Positions 1 to 5,572 of a DNA stretch of 5,572 bases are shown in pieces. Origin of the DNA: CAZBQG01 sp964493945 (GTDB lineage Bacteria; Pseudomonadota; Alphaproteobacteria; Rhodospirillales; UBA2165); assembly GCA_964493945.1 (NCBI GenBank), contig CAZBQG010000267.1, positions 1 to 5,572 on the forward strand, written 5' to 3'. The translations under genes and the position numbers were made by a program. Numbering within the stretch: position 1 is the stretch's first letter; each line of letters opens with the position of its first letter. The notes beneath the pieces were generated by a model, which saw nothing but the letters and a program-made list of their open reading frames with translations, ran no database searches and had not been told where the DNA came from.

Positions 1-47
1 AGCCAACCCAATCCTAACATCCGGGCTGGACCAGTTTTCGGGGGGCA
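1..47. other. Foreign sequence abutting truncated doeB (possible insertion-sequence end)
   Basis: None of the three plus frames of this stretch reads like the part of a DoeB deacetylase that should precede the conserved TTELGGGG segment, and the doeB frame is closed by TAA at 15-17. Homology therefore stops abruptly at about position 48. The bases TGGACCAGTTTT at 28-39 remind me of the subterminal repeats of some IS21-type insertion sequences, but I cannot verify this and no transposase is visible. A chromosomal deletion joint is an equally good explanation. Confidence 0.2.
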
Positions 48-440
48 GGCCACAAGGTCTTCGTCACCACCGAGCTCGGTGGCGGCGGCGGCGCCGGCGC
101 GAGCACGGTGGCCATCGCCAAGCGGGGCGTGCGCAACTTCCTGATCCATGCCGGCATACTTGAAGGCGAATTGGAGAAAGCTCCTTCCCGTCGGCTCGAC
201 ATGCCTGACGGGCGCTGCTTCGTGACGGCCCAGTCGAGCGGCCTTGTGGAAACCTGCGCCGACCTCGGCGACGCCGTTTCGGCGGGCATGACCGTGGCCC
301 GTATCTTCGACATCGAACACACCGGTCGTCCGCCCATTTCCCATGAAGCCGCCATGGATGGCATATTGATCGGCCGCCGGGCCCAGGGGCTGGCGGTCGC
401 CGGGGACATGCTGGCGGTCGTCGCGGCGGCCCCGGGGTGA
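48..440 (+). pseudogene. doeB: N-alpha-acetyl-L-2,4-diaminobutyrate deacetylase, C-terminal fragment (DoeB/EutE)
   Basis: Known role: DoeB removes acetate from N-alpha-acetyl-L-2,4-diaminobutyrate to give diaminobutyrate in cytoplasmic ectoine degradation. It belongs to the aspartoacylase/succinylglutamate desuccinylase zinc hydrolases. Seen here: about 130 residues opening with GHKVFVTTELGGGG, whose Glu matches the catalytic Glu of the family, then GVRNFLIHAGIL, RLDMPD and a C-terminal beta-rich part with DLGDAV and AGDMLAVV, all in the order typical of DoeB. The N-terminal zinc-binding His/Glu motifs are absent. The frame is open only back to a TAA at 15-17, and the upstream bases are unrelated, so the gene is truncated at its 5' end and cannot be active. 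It stops 16 nt before the M24 peptidase gene in the same direction, as in an operon. An ATG exists downstream of the conserved Glu motif at most as a GTG at 108, which would leave out that motif, so I do not call a start. Identification is from memory of the family. Confidence 0.82.
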
Positions 441-445
441 GGCCG

Positions 446-450
446 GGAGG
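446..450 (+). promoter_or_regulatory. Ribosome binding site of the M24 peptidase gene
   Basis: GGAGG lies inside a purine-rich GGGAGGGGG run, with 6 nt to the ATG at 457. It fixes that ATG as the start, 16 nt downstream of the doeB stop. Confidence 0.7.
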
Positions 451-456
451 GGGCGG

Positions 457-1584
457 ATGAGCGATTTCGAGCAGAGCGAATTCGAACGGCGAACGGAGCG
501 CGCCCAGGCCGCAATGCGCGCCAGGGAACTCGACGCCCTCTTATTCTGCAGCGAGGCCGAGGTGCGTTATTTTTCGGGATTCCGGACCCAGTTCTGGCTC
601 AGCCCGACCCGGCCCTGGTTCCTGCTCGTGCCCGCCGCCGCCGAACCCATCGCCGTGATTCCCGAAATCGGCGCCGAATTGATGGCCAAGACCTGGATCA
701 AGGATATCCGCGCCTGGCCGGCGCCGCGACCGAGCGACGACGGGGTCGGCCTGCTCACCCAGGCGCTTCGGGGCTATTCCCGGGTCGGGCTGCCGATGAG
801 CGAGGAAACCAGCCTGCGCATGCCGCTTCTCACCTTCGAGGAGGTGCGGCGCGGGAGCGGCGTCGACTTCGTCGATTGTTCGGACCTGATCAAAGCCCTG
901 AGGATGCTGAAGTCGGCGGCTGAAATCGCCCTGCTCGAAAGCATCTGCGCCATCGCCAGCGCCGCTTTTGCCCGCGCGCCCCGGCTCTTTCGCCAGGGGC
1001 AGCAATTGAAGGACGTCTTCCGCGAATTCAAGATCGCCTTGCTGGAAGAGGGCGCGGACGACGTGCCCTACCTGGTCGGCGGCGCCGGCCAGGGCGGCTA
1101 CGGCGACGTCATATCTCCACCCACCGCCGAGCCCTTGCGCGAGGGCGATATCCTGATGCTCGACACCGGCGCCACCGTGGGGGGATATTTCTGCGACTTC
1201 GACCGCAACTTCGCCATCGGCCGGGCCGACGAGGCCGCCAAGTCGGCCTACCGGCAGCTCTGGCGGGCCACCGAAGCCGGTCTTGAAAGCAGCCGTCCCG
1301 GGGTGGCGGTCTCGGTCCTGTTTCGGGCCATGCACGAGGCGCTTGGCGGCGGCACGACCAACGTCGGGCGCTACGGTCACGGCCTCGGCATGCATTTGAC
1401 GGAATGGCCGTCCGTTGCCGCTCACGACCAAACGATCCTCGAGCCGGGTATGGTGATATCCCTGGAACCCAGCCTAAGCATCGCCCCCGGCCGGATGATG
1501 GTGCATGAAGAGAACATCCTGGTCACCGACGGGGCGCCGCTTTTGCTGACAGAGCGCGCGGCGCCGGAATTGCCGATCCTCTAG
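457..1584 (+). CDS. M24 family metallopeptidase, ectoine-hydrolase-like (DoeA/EutD-like)
   Basis: This is the only complete intact gene in the window (375 aa). The fold is the two-domain creatinase/prolidase type: an N-terminal domain (about 5-145), a linker LRMLKSAAEI (148-157) typical of M24 proteins, and a pita-bread catalytic domain (about 158-370). All five metal ligands can be placed: D236 in LDTGA, D247 in CDFDRNF (11 residues later, as in methionine aminopeptidase), H308 in GHGLGMH, E337 in ISLEP and E351 in VHEENILVT. The ATG start is supported by GGAGG at 446-450, 6 nt upstream. It sits 16 nt after doeB and 9 nt before a eutA-like gene. Ectoine hydrolase DoeA/EutD, which opens the ectoine ring, is an M24 protein encoded beside DoeB, so that role is a fair inference. 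However, the N-terminal domain (FRTQFWLSPTRPW) does not look like the DoeA sequences I remember, so a related amidohydrolase or Xaa-Pro dipeptidase remains possible. No signal peptide is seen, so it is probably cytoplasmic. Confidence 0.9.
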   Translation: MSDFEQSEFERRTERAQAAMRARELDALLFCSEAEVRYFSGFRTQFWLSPTRPWFLLVPAAAEPIAVIPEIGAELMAKTWIKDIRAWPAPRPSDDGVGLLTQALRGYSRVGLPMSEETSLRMPLLTFEEVRRGSGVDFVDCSDLIKALRMLKSAAEIALLESICAIASAAFARAPRLFRQGQQLKDVFREFKIALLEEGADDVPYLVGGAGQGGYGDVISPPTAEPLREGDILMLDTGATVGGYFCDFDRNFAIGRADEAAKSAYRQLWRATEAGLESSRPGVAVSVLFRAMHEALGGGTTNVGRYGHGLGMHLTEWPSVAAHDQTILEPGMVISLEPSLSIAPGRMMVHEENILVTDGAPLLLTERAAPELPIL

Positions 1585-1587
1585 GAG
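1583..1587 (+). promoter_or_regulatory. Ribosome binding site of the eutA-like gene
   Basis: AGGAG overlaps the TAG stop of the M24 gene (1582-1584) and stands 6 nt before GTG at 1594. It decides for the GTG start and indicates translational coupling with the peptidase gene. Confidence 0.65.
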
Positions 1588-1593
1588 TGATCC

Positions 1594-2115
1594 GTGCGGC
1601 TTTCCTTCACCACCGACCAAGGCAACGGCGCGCTGGCGGCCTTCGGGCTGATCGTATTGCAGGCCGACGAGACGCTGGAGAACGAATTCCGCCGCATTTT
1701 CGTCGACCCCGATGTCGCCTGCTACCATGCCCGCATTCCCAGCCATCCCCAGGTCACGCCGGCAACGCTGTCGCGGATGGCCGCCGACCTGCCGCGCACG
1801 GCCGGCCTGCTGCCGGCGGGCGTGGCCTTCGACGCCATCGCCTACGCCTGCACCTCGGGCGCCACGGTAATCGGACAAGAGGCCGTGGCCGCCGCCATCC
1901 ATGCCAGCCATCCCGATGTGCCGGTTACGGATCCGATCACCGCCGTGATGGCGGCCTGCCGCGCGCTGAGGGCCAGCCGGCTGGGTTTTCTTACGCCCTA
2001 CCCGCCCTGGAACATTTGTGCCGCCGCTGGTTGCCGGAAGGCCGTCGCGAGGGGCCGGAGTGGGTGTGTGGCGACCTTTCTGGCAAACCGGGGCGCTCAT
2101 TGCGGGTCAGGCTGA
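1594..2115 (+). pseudogene. eutA: EutA-like Asp/Glu racemase superfamily protein, C-terminally truncated
   Basis: The GTG start is backed by AGGAG 6 nt upstream. The first 136 codons read as the N-terminal half of the EutA / maleate isomerase / arylmalonate decarboxylase group: LGLIVLQ-like FGLIVLQADETLE (residues 17-29), HARIPSHP near 45-52, the first catalytic cysteine in ACTSGATVIG (C86), then VTDPITAV and LGFLTPY (130-136). Family members are about 250 aa and carry a second cysteine in the C-terminal half. Here homology ends after LTPY at about 2001, and the remaining 37 residues are an unrelated frame read into a primase fragment, stopping at 2115. With one of two catalytic cysteines lost, the product should be inactive. 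EutA genes occur in ectoine utilisation clusters but their exact role there is unsettled. It follows the M24 gene by 9 nt in one operon. The superfamily call is firm; the EutA subgroup rests on context plus sequence feel. Confidence 0.72.
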
Positions 2116-2210
2116 CGGGACCAAAAGCTGGCGTATGGCGGGATTTCGCCGAAGGCGTTGGTGGCAGCGACCCGGTGTCATTGGCAGCTGCCGTTGCAGG
2201 TATTGGCGCC
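2007..2210 (+). pseudogene. Fragment of a phage/plasmid-type primase-helicase N-terminal region
   Basis: In the frame one base before the eutA frame, about 68 codons read as a recognisable block: a RRWLPEGRREGPEWVCGDL segment, then GKPGRSLRV, then GPKAGVWRDFAEG, then SDPVSLAAAVAGIG. This order (LLP-GRREG-EW, SL-V, KAGVW-DF--G, D-V-L) is what I know from the N-terminal part of toprim/primase-helicase proteins of proteobacterial prophages and plasmids, which start DNA synthesis during replication. No start codon, no toprim or helicase domain and no natural end are present. The frame runs on to a TGA at 2334-2336 only by chance through antisense sel1 sequence. It is joined to truncated eutA on the left and to the truncated sel1 gene on the right, so it is a relic of mobile DNA. 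The family assignment is from memory and moderately sure. Confidence 0.55.
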
Positions 2211-2214
2211 GTGG

Positions 2215-2912
2215 CGCCCCGAATAAATACCATTCAAGAGCCGTTGAGATGTTTTGAGGAACGCCTATGCCCTCAAGATAATTTGATGCCAAATAAAATG
2301 TGGCGTCAAAATTTCCCTGTGCGGCGGATTTGGTGAGCCTTCCCGCGCTAGCTTGTAATTCTGTGGAATACCAACGCCATTCTGATGCATGTAACCCACA
2401 GAATATTGCGCCCTAGGCACCCCCTTTTCGGCGGCCTTTTTCAAATATGGATATGCAGAGCTAGGAGATGCTGGTATTCCCTTCTTGCCGCCCAGAATTA
2501 TGAACCCTAAATCTGTTTGGGCATAAACAAATCCCGCATCCGCGGCCTTTCTAAGCCAGTGAAGTCCTTTTCTACTATCTTGTCTAACGCACCATCCTTC
2601 AAGTAGTGCTTGAGCGAGAATGTATTGTTGCTCAGGGTGCCCGCCCTTGGCGTCACCGTCGATATCGGGAAATCCTTCGCAATTTCCTTGGGATAGGGGC
2701 ATTGTTGACAGTAGCAGCTGCATTTTTTTCAGATCGCTAATTATCTTTCTTGAGGATTTACCCCGTTTATCCAGCATCTGTTTGTAGGATTTAATTTCAT
2801 CTTCGGTCATTGCTGGGTTCGTGAAGAGTTCGCGAGATAAGGGTGAGCCAATCAACACTAAGACGCATATCGCAGAAAGCAGCGTGCGAGACATGATCTG
2901 TATCATCGTCAT
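2215..2912 (-). pseudogene. Secreted Sel1-repeat (TPR-like) protein, frameshifted and cut at its C-terminus
   Basis: Translation from ATG at 2912 (MTMIQIMSRT) gives a hydrophobic signal-like stretch (LLSAICVLVLIGSPLS, residues 11-26), a charged spacer (35-70), then Sel1 repeats of exactly 36 residues: about 91-126 (ending LRKAADAG), 127-163 (ending LKKAAEKG) and 164-199. Frame is lost in the third repeat after YKLARE (2340). One base later the next frame resumes LTKSAAQGNFDATFYLA and a fourth repeat with EGIGVPQNISTALEWY, ending GA at about 2215. A single missing base around 2338-2342, for instance one G of a GG(G) run, restores all four repeats. Without it, the product ends at 2265. Homology also stops where the primase fragment begins, so the natural C-terminus is gone. 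Sel1 proteins are usually periplasmic or secreted protein-interaction scaffolds; no partner can be inferred. The start is uncertain: ATG at 2894 also works, no clear Shine-Dalgarno sequence is seen for either, and the frame is open further upstream to 3083 with unconvincing composition. Confidence 0.82.
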
Positions 2913-3114
2913 TTTCTGGATGTGTGGGCATAGAGGGTGATTTTGGATGGGGGCACCCTTCCAAAAAGGTATCCAAACCGCTTTGCTAGCCCAACAAAGC
3001 CAGCACAAGCGCTGTGGAGGCGCGGGTTTTTGTGAAAAGAAGACTGGAGCATCGGTAGTTGGACAGCTTACCATGATCTTCACCGTATTTTGAGGGAATT
3101 CCTGGCTACGATCA
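2913..3114. other. Divergent intergenic region between the sel1 and ADP-ribosylglycohydrolase fragments
   Basis: No gene is supported here. The minus frame open to 3083 lacks family features and is rich in Cys, Trp and Pro, unlike the sel1 gene it leads into. The promoter of the sel1 gene should lie here, but I find no convincing -35/-10 pair. A CTTTG/CAAAG hairpin with a 9-nt loop can be drawn in the middle of the stretch and is probably chance. Confidence 0.4.
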
Positions 3115-3120
3115 ACGGGT

Positions 3121-3598
3121 ATGCGGGGCAGGCCCGTCGCCTATGTGGCACCTGATGAACAGGAATGCTTGGCTTTGGCGGAAGAAAGCGCCGCAGTCAT
3201 CCACAACCACCCTGAGGGGGTCAAGGGCGCCCAAGCGGCGGCATGGGCGACGTGGGCGGCATTTGTGAGGACAGTCAGCCAGTTCGATCCGAAGCGAGGC
3301 CGAGGGTCGGTTTGGATATGACCTTCAGCGCGACTGGTTCACCGGATACGAATTCGACGTGACGTGCCAGGGCACGGTTCCCCCGGCGCTGATCTGTGCC
3401 TTGGAGGCAAAGGGCTACGAAGATTTCATCAGGCGGGCCGTGTCCATTGGGTGCGACACTGATACCATCTGCGCAATTGGTGGCGCTGTGGCTGAGGCAC
3501 GGTTTGGGGTGCCGGAAGACATAGCTTCTGAAACGAAGGCGCGACTGGACAGCTATCTGCTCAGGGTATTGGACCAGTTCAGCAGGAGGTTCTGCTAG
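3121..3598 (+). pseudogene. ADP-ribosylglycohydrolase (DraG-like) family, C-terminal half, frameshifted
   Basis: The family removes ADP-ribose from modified proteins or small molecules using two bound metal ions. Frame 1 gives MRGRPVAYVA, then HNHPEGVKGAQAA (a hallmark of the family), and ends with WATWAAFV near 3267. The same protein resumes in the next frame at 3269 as GQSASSIRSEAEGRFGYDL, then FDVTCQGTVPPAL, and GCDTDTICAIGGAVAEA, which matches the metal-binding GGDxDT block with its two Asp kept and one Gly replaced by Cys. It ends at TAG 3596-3598. One extra base (for example A3268) or two missing bases explain the break. Upstream, AACGGG at 3113-3118 could encode the NG of the family's NG-xMR motif in yet another frame, which hints at a second indel near 3119. 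The N-terminal half, with the first metal-binding motif, is missing, so the gene is dead as read. Cytoplasmic in known cases; substrate unknown. Confidence 0.83.
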
Positions 3599-3878
3599 GA
3601 CAGCGATATATGATCTACGTAACATCTTACTGGCAGCTTTGTTCGGACTATGACGGCATTGGTCCGACCCACCTAATGTCATAATGACCAAGTTGCCACC
3701 CCGCGATGCAACTTCGTTACCCCCTGGTTGTTCCAATGGGACTTCCTACGAAACGCGCCGCCGCTGGTCGCTTGATCATCCGGCCCCGATAGCGGCGCCG
3801 GCCGGCGCCGTTTGGGCAAAGGCCGAGGTAGATTTTTCACCAACGTGGGCATTCATTTTCACGAGGGCCTTCCATAGA
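3599..3878. other. Non-coding or unrecognised stretch between convergent genes
   Basis: About 280 bp between the ADP-ribosylglycohydrolase fragment (plus) and the end of the SGNH gene (minus). Plus-frame readings such as NFVTPWLFQWDFLRNAPP (about 3709-3762) and a 25-codon minus ORF (3776-3856) are open but match nothing I know. It includes an 18-bp GC palindrome listed separately. No transposase or RNA gene is evident. Confidence 0.4.
3793..3810. repeat. Perfect 18-bp GC-only palindrome
   Basis: CGGCGCCGGCCGGCGCCG is its own reverse complement, with no spacer. It lies between two genes that converge on it, where a bidirectional terminator would be expected, but neither side carries a T-run (TTTGGG on the plus side) and the perfect dyad leaves no natural loop. 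It could be a protein-binding dyad, a remnant of a mobile repeat, or chance in GC-rich DNA. Confidence 0.6.
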
Positions 3879-5173
3879 TCACTTCTTTTGCAAAAACGGC
3901 TCGACATGATTCAAAATGATTTTACCGACAAATTGATACCCTTCCGGTGAGAAGTGGCCACCTTGACTCCCGTAAGCATAATATTCAGTTGGATTATCTT
4001 CATCCCACAGATACTTGGAAACATCAACGATATCGAGGTTTGATTTCCTTAACGCCCCATCAATCTCGCCATATTGTCCAAGTGGTATTTATTCCACCTT
4101 CCGCTAGAAAAGCGAGTGGATTCAGGTAGATATACAAAAACAAATCGTCCTCCCCAAGCTTCGACCAGGGTCTTCGATCGGGAGATGGACAAGGCAGCCT
4201 TATCTATTGTTTGGTCCGAAATATCCGTAGCATTTACGTAGATACCGATCAATGAGAAAAGACTTCGTACCTGAGTAAGTTTAACAAAGCGAACAAAAAA
4301 AGTTTTGATTGCCGTGCTCGAATGGCTTCGCACTTCAGTGTCGAACAACGCGTCGCCTTTTGCCCGCAGTGTTTCGACAAGTTGATTATGAGTAAGGGAT
4401 TCAACGTCTCCGCATTGTCCTCCGCAATTCTTGGATAGATATTCCTTGATTATTACGTCAAGTTTGTTGTGCTGTCTTGCGATCGCAACAATTTCTTGAT
4501 TTCTTTGTAACAATCCTTGGTGATAATTCGGATCGTCGAGATATCTCTCAGCATAGCTGGGATAATCCTGAATTTGACGTAAATCATTTCCTTCATAGAA
4601 TAGCCAAACAACCAATTTCGGCCTGAACGGTAGCAGATATTCTTTCAGTATCGCATGCTGATCAACGGGTGAACTGCCCGCTCTGCTTACGTTTATGGTC
4701 TTCGGGTAGCGCTGGCGAATCGCAAAGGCAATGGTCTCATCTTCCTCCACACAGGCGCCAAAACCAAATGAATCACCAACAATAGCGATTTTCCAATCTT
4801 TCTTTTGCCAAATCTCCTCAGAGTTTCTAAAGCCATGCTGGTCAAAATGCGTACGGAGGATTTTGGCCTCCATACAGGTGAAGAAATTTCCAGGTATCCC
4901 GGTCACGAGGTGAAGTCCCCTTCGAGAAAATTCTTCGGGGGAAACGTCAAAAAACTCACCTCCCTTGGCGACATGCTTGAGCGTCACAATGAGCCCGGAA
5001 GACCAGCGCCCGTACTCGGAACGACCCTCCCGATAGGCTTGAAAGCTATTCCATTGGTACCAACCTTCATATGAAAACAATCCAAGTACCGTGGATATGG
5101 CGGCGATAATAAAATATTGCAGGGCCGTCCGTCTCCAAGTGCTGGAATGCTCTTGACCAATATCGTTTGTCAT
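3879..5173 (-). pseudogene. Membrane-anchored SGNH/GDSL hydrolase-like protein with one frameshift
   Basis: From ATG 5173 the protein has a short cytoplasmic N-terminus, one membrane segment (about 17-38) and an SGNH-type domain outside the membrane. Block I is IVGDSFGFG with nucleophile S135, block II is RAGSSP with G166, and block III is FYEGND with N196. The frame as read stops at 4049 after 374 residues and lacks block V. In the next frame the protein continues PLGQYGEIDG, LDIVDVSKYLWDED, and GGHFSPEGY, whose His is the expected catalytic His, ending at TGA 3879-3881. Adding one C to the CC at minus-strand 4085-4084 joins both parts into 431 aa with His at 407. Relatives include lipases, esterases and AlgX/AlgJ-type polysaccharide O-acetylation proteins; the substrate here is unknown and no acyltransferase gene is beside it. 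A weak GAGGAT lies about 12 nt before the start. Either a fresh pseudogene or a sequencing error. The base composition is lower in GC than the ectoine block. Confidence 0.85.
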
Positions 5174-5215
5174 AATGATCCAAGATCCTCAATTTGGCCA
5201 AGTTCGATCATTGCC

Positions 5216-5305
5216 ATGGCCAGCAATACGGATATCCGGGTAACCCCACAACAGGTGGCAATGGTGGATTTGCTCATCAAGGCCGAGGTGTCACAGGGTA
5301 GGTAG
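5216..5305 (+). pseudogene. Possible N-terminal relic of a ParD/CopG-type antitoxin
   Basis: A 29-codon reading from ATG 5216 gives MASNTDIRVTPQQVAMVDLL followed by IKAEVSQGR and two adjacent stops. The pattern (short polar start, a beta-like IRVTPQQ, an amphipathic helix, then a GR before the break) resembles the first 30 residues of ParD-like antitoxins, which continue GRYxxxSEVxR. The bases after AGG (TAGTAAATCGGA) could be a decayed form of that continuation. Codon third positions are mostly G/C. No Shine-Dalgarno sequence, no toxin gene and no downstream body are present. This is a weak call; it may be a chance ORF. Confidence 0.22.
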
Positions 5306-5494
5306 TAAATCGGAAAATTCGAGCAAATTTCTAATTACAAATCATTAGTGATAGGGTGCGCAGCCGTCGAAAAAGAGGCATATCAAAGAACGTTTCGCAA
5401 AATACTTCTTGGACAGTTTCAGAAACGTTGCGATGCTAAAAATTTTCGCCGGTGCAGTAAAGGATTTCTTTCCGTCGGATTTTCGATAGCCTGA
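5306..5494. other. AT-richer intergenic region
   Basis: No gene is supported. The region lies between the C-terminal end of a minus-strand gene (right) and the SGNH gene, so it should hold the former's terminator and the latter's promoter. The only structure I can point to is an 8-bp inverted repeat, AACGTTTC at 5389-5396 and GAAACGTT at 5422-5429, separated by 25 nt and without a T-run, so it is not a convincing terminator. Confidence 0.35.
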
Positions 5495-5572
5495 TTAGCG
5501 GCGGAAAGTGTATTGAGCCGACATTCCCCAGATAGCCTCCAAATCCATGGAAACCGTACCATCATCGCACTC
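5495..5572 (-). CDS. C-terminal end of a gene entering from the right; possible outer-membrane beta-barrel protein
   Basis: The minus strand has an open frame from the window edge to TAA at 5497-5495, 25 residues beginning ECDDGTV and ending WGMSAQYTFRR. Hydrophobic residues alternate strictly from V7 to F23 (V, M, L, A, W, M, A, Y, F at every second position), and the chain stops two residues after an aromatic Phe. That is the pattern of the last transmembrane beta-strand of outer-membrane barrels such as porins, where a C-terminal aromatic residue guides insertion by BAM. The last residues RR after the Phe are unusual for that signal. Only the tail is visible, so the coding status and family are tentative. 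Confidence 0.38.
   Translation of the reverse strand, partial: ECDDGTVSMDLEAIWGMSAQYTFRR

Noticed and set aside
541..1431. Long minus-strand open frame (296 codons) under the M24 gene
   Set aside because: It is the antisense of a GC-rich gene with all catalytic motifs; its translation is low-complexity Gly/Ala/Pro/Asp and matches no family.
1474..2100. Minus-strand open frame (208 codons) opposite eutA
   Set aside because: Antisense shadow of high-GC coding sequence, rich in Gly, Arg and His with no recognisable domain.
3275..3736. Minus-strand open frame (153 codons) over the ADP-ribosylglycohydrolase end
   Set aside because: It is opposite well-conserved family motifs on the plus strand and shows no domain of its own.
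3776..3856. Short minus ORF (25 codons) downstream of the SGNH gene
   Set aside because: No Shine-Dalgarno sequence, and its Ala/Gly/Pro end is simply the palindrome translated.
5389..5429. Inverted repeat AACGTTTC / GAAACGTT as terminator or operator
   Set aside because: Only 8 bp with a 25-nt spacer, no T-run, and half of the arm is itself a palindrome; easily chance.
1..5572. CRISPR array, tRNA, rRNA or riboswitch
   Set aside because: No regularly spaced direct repeats, cloverleaf or known conserved RNA core was seen on either strand by eye.

Overview
The window reads as an accessory, heavily rearranged stretch of a high-GC proteobacterial genome, probably an alphaproteobacterium. That guess rests on the GC-rich codon use of the left part and on the kinds of genes present; I cannot name the organism. 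Almost every gene is truncated or frame-broken. Only one, an M24 metallopeptidase, is complete and intact.

Left block (about 1-2000, plus strand, GC-rich). This is a remnant of an ectoine-catabolism type operon: the 3' part of doeB (eutE, N-alpha-acetyl-diaminobutyrate deacetylase), a complete M24 metallopeptidase related to ectoine hydrolase (DoeA/EutD-like), and the 5' half of a eutA-like Asp/Glu racemase-superfamily gene. Spacing is tight (16 and 9 nt) with good Shine-Dalgarno sequences. doeB loses homology abruptly near position 48, and eutA loses it near 2000, so both ends of the operon are cut.

Middle junction (about 2000-2215). Roughly 200 bp encode a piece of a phage or plasmid type primase N-terminal region, in a different frame from eutA. 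It has no start and no downstream domains. It then abuts the C-terminal end of a sel1-repeat gene read from the other strand. Three unrelated gene fragments thus meet within about 220 bp, which looks like recombination or deletion debris.

Right block (about 2215-5572, clearly lower GC). It holds a secreted Sel1-repeat protein gene (minus, one frameshift, C-terminus cut), the 3' half of an ADP-ribosylglycohydrolase gene (plus, one clear and one possible frameshift), a membrane-anchored SGNH/GDSL hydrolase-like gene (minus, one frameshift that separates the catalytic His from the GDS motif), a possible antitoxin relic, and the last 25 codons of a gene entering from the right edge whose end looks like an outer-membrane beta-strand.

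The three right-hand genes can each be restored by one-or-two-base corrections, and two of these lie in short G/C runs. Either the block is young pseudogene material or the sequence carries homopolymer errors. I see no convincing new multi-gene system. The interest lies in the gene wreckage, the hidden reading frames and the possible ectoine-operon remnant.
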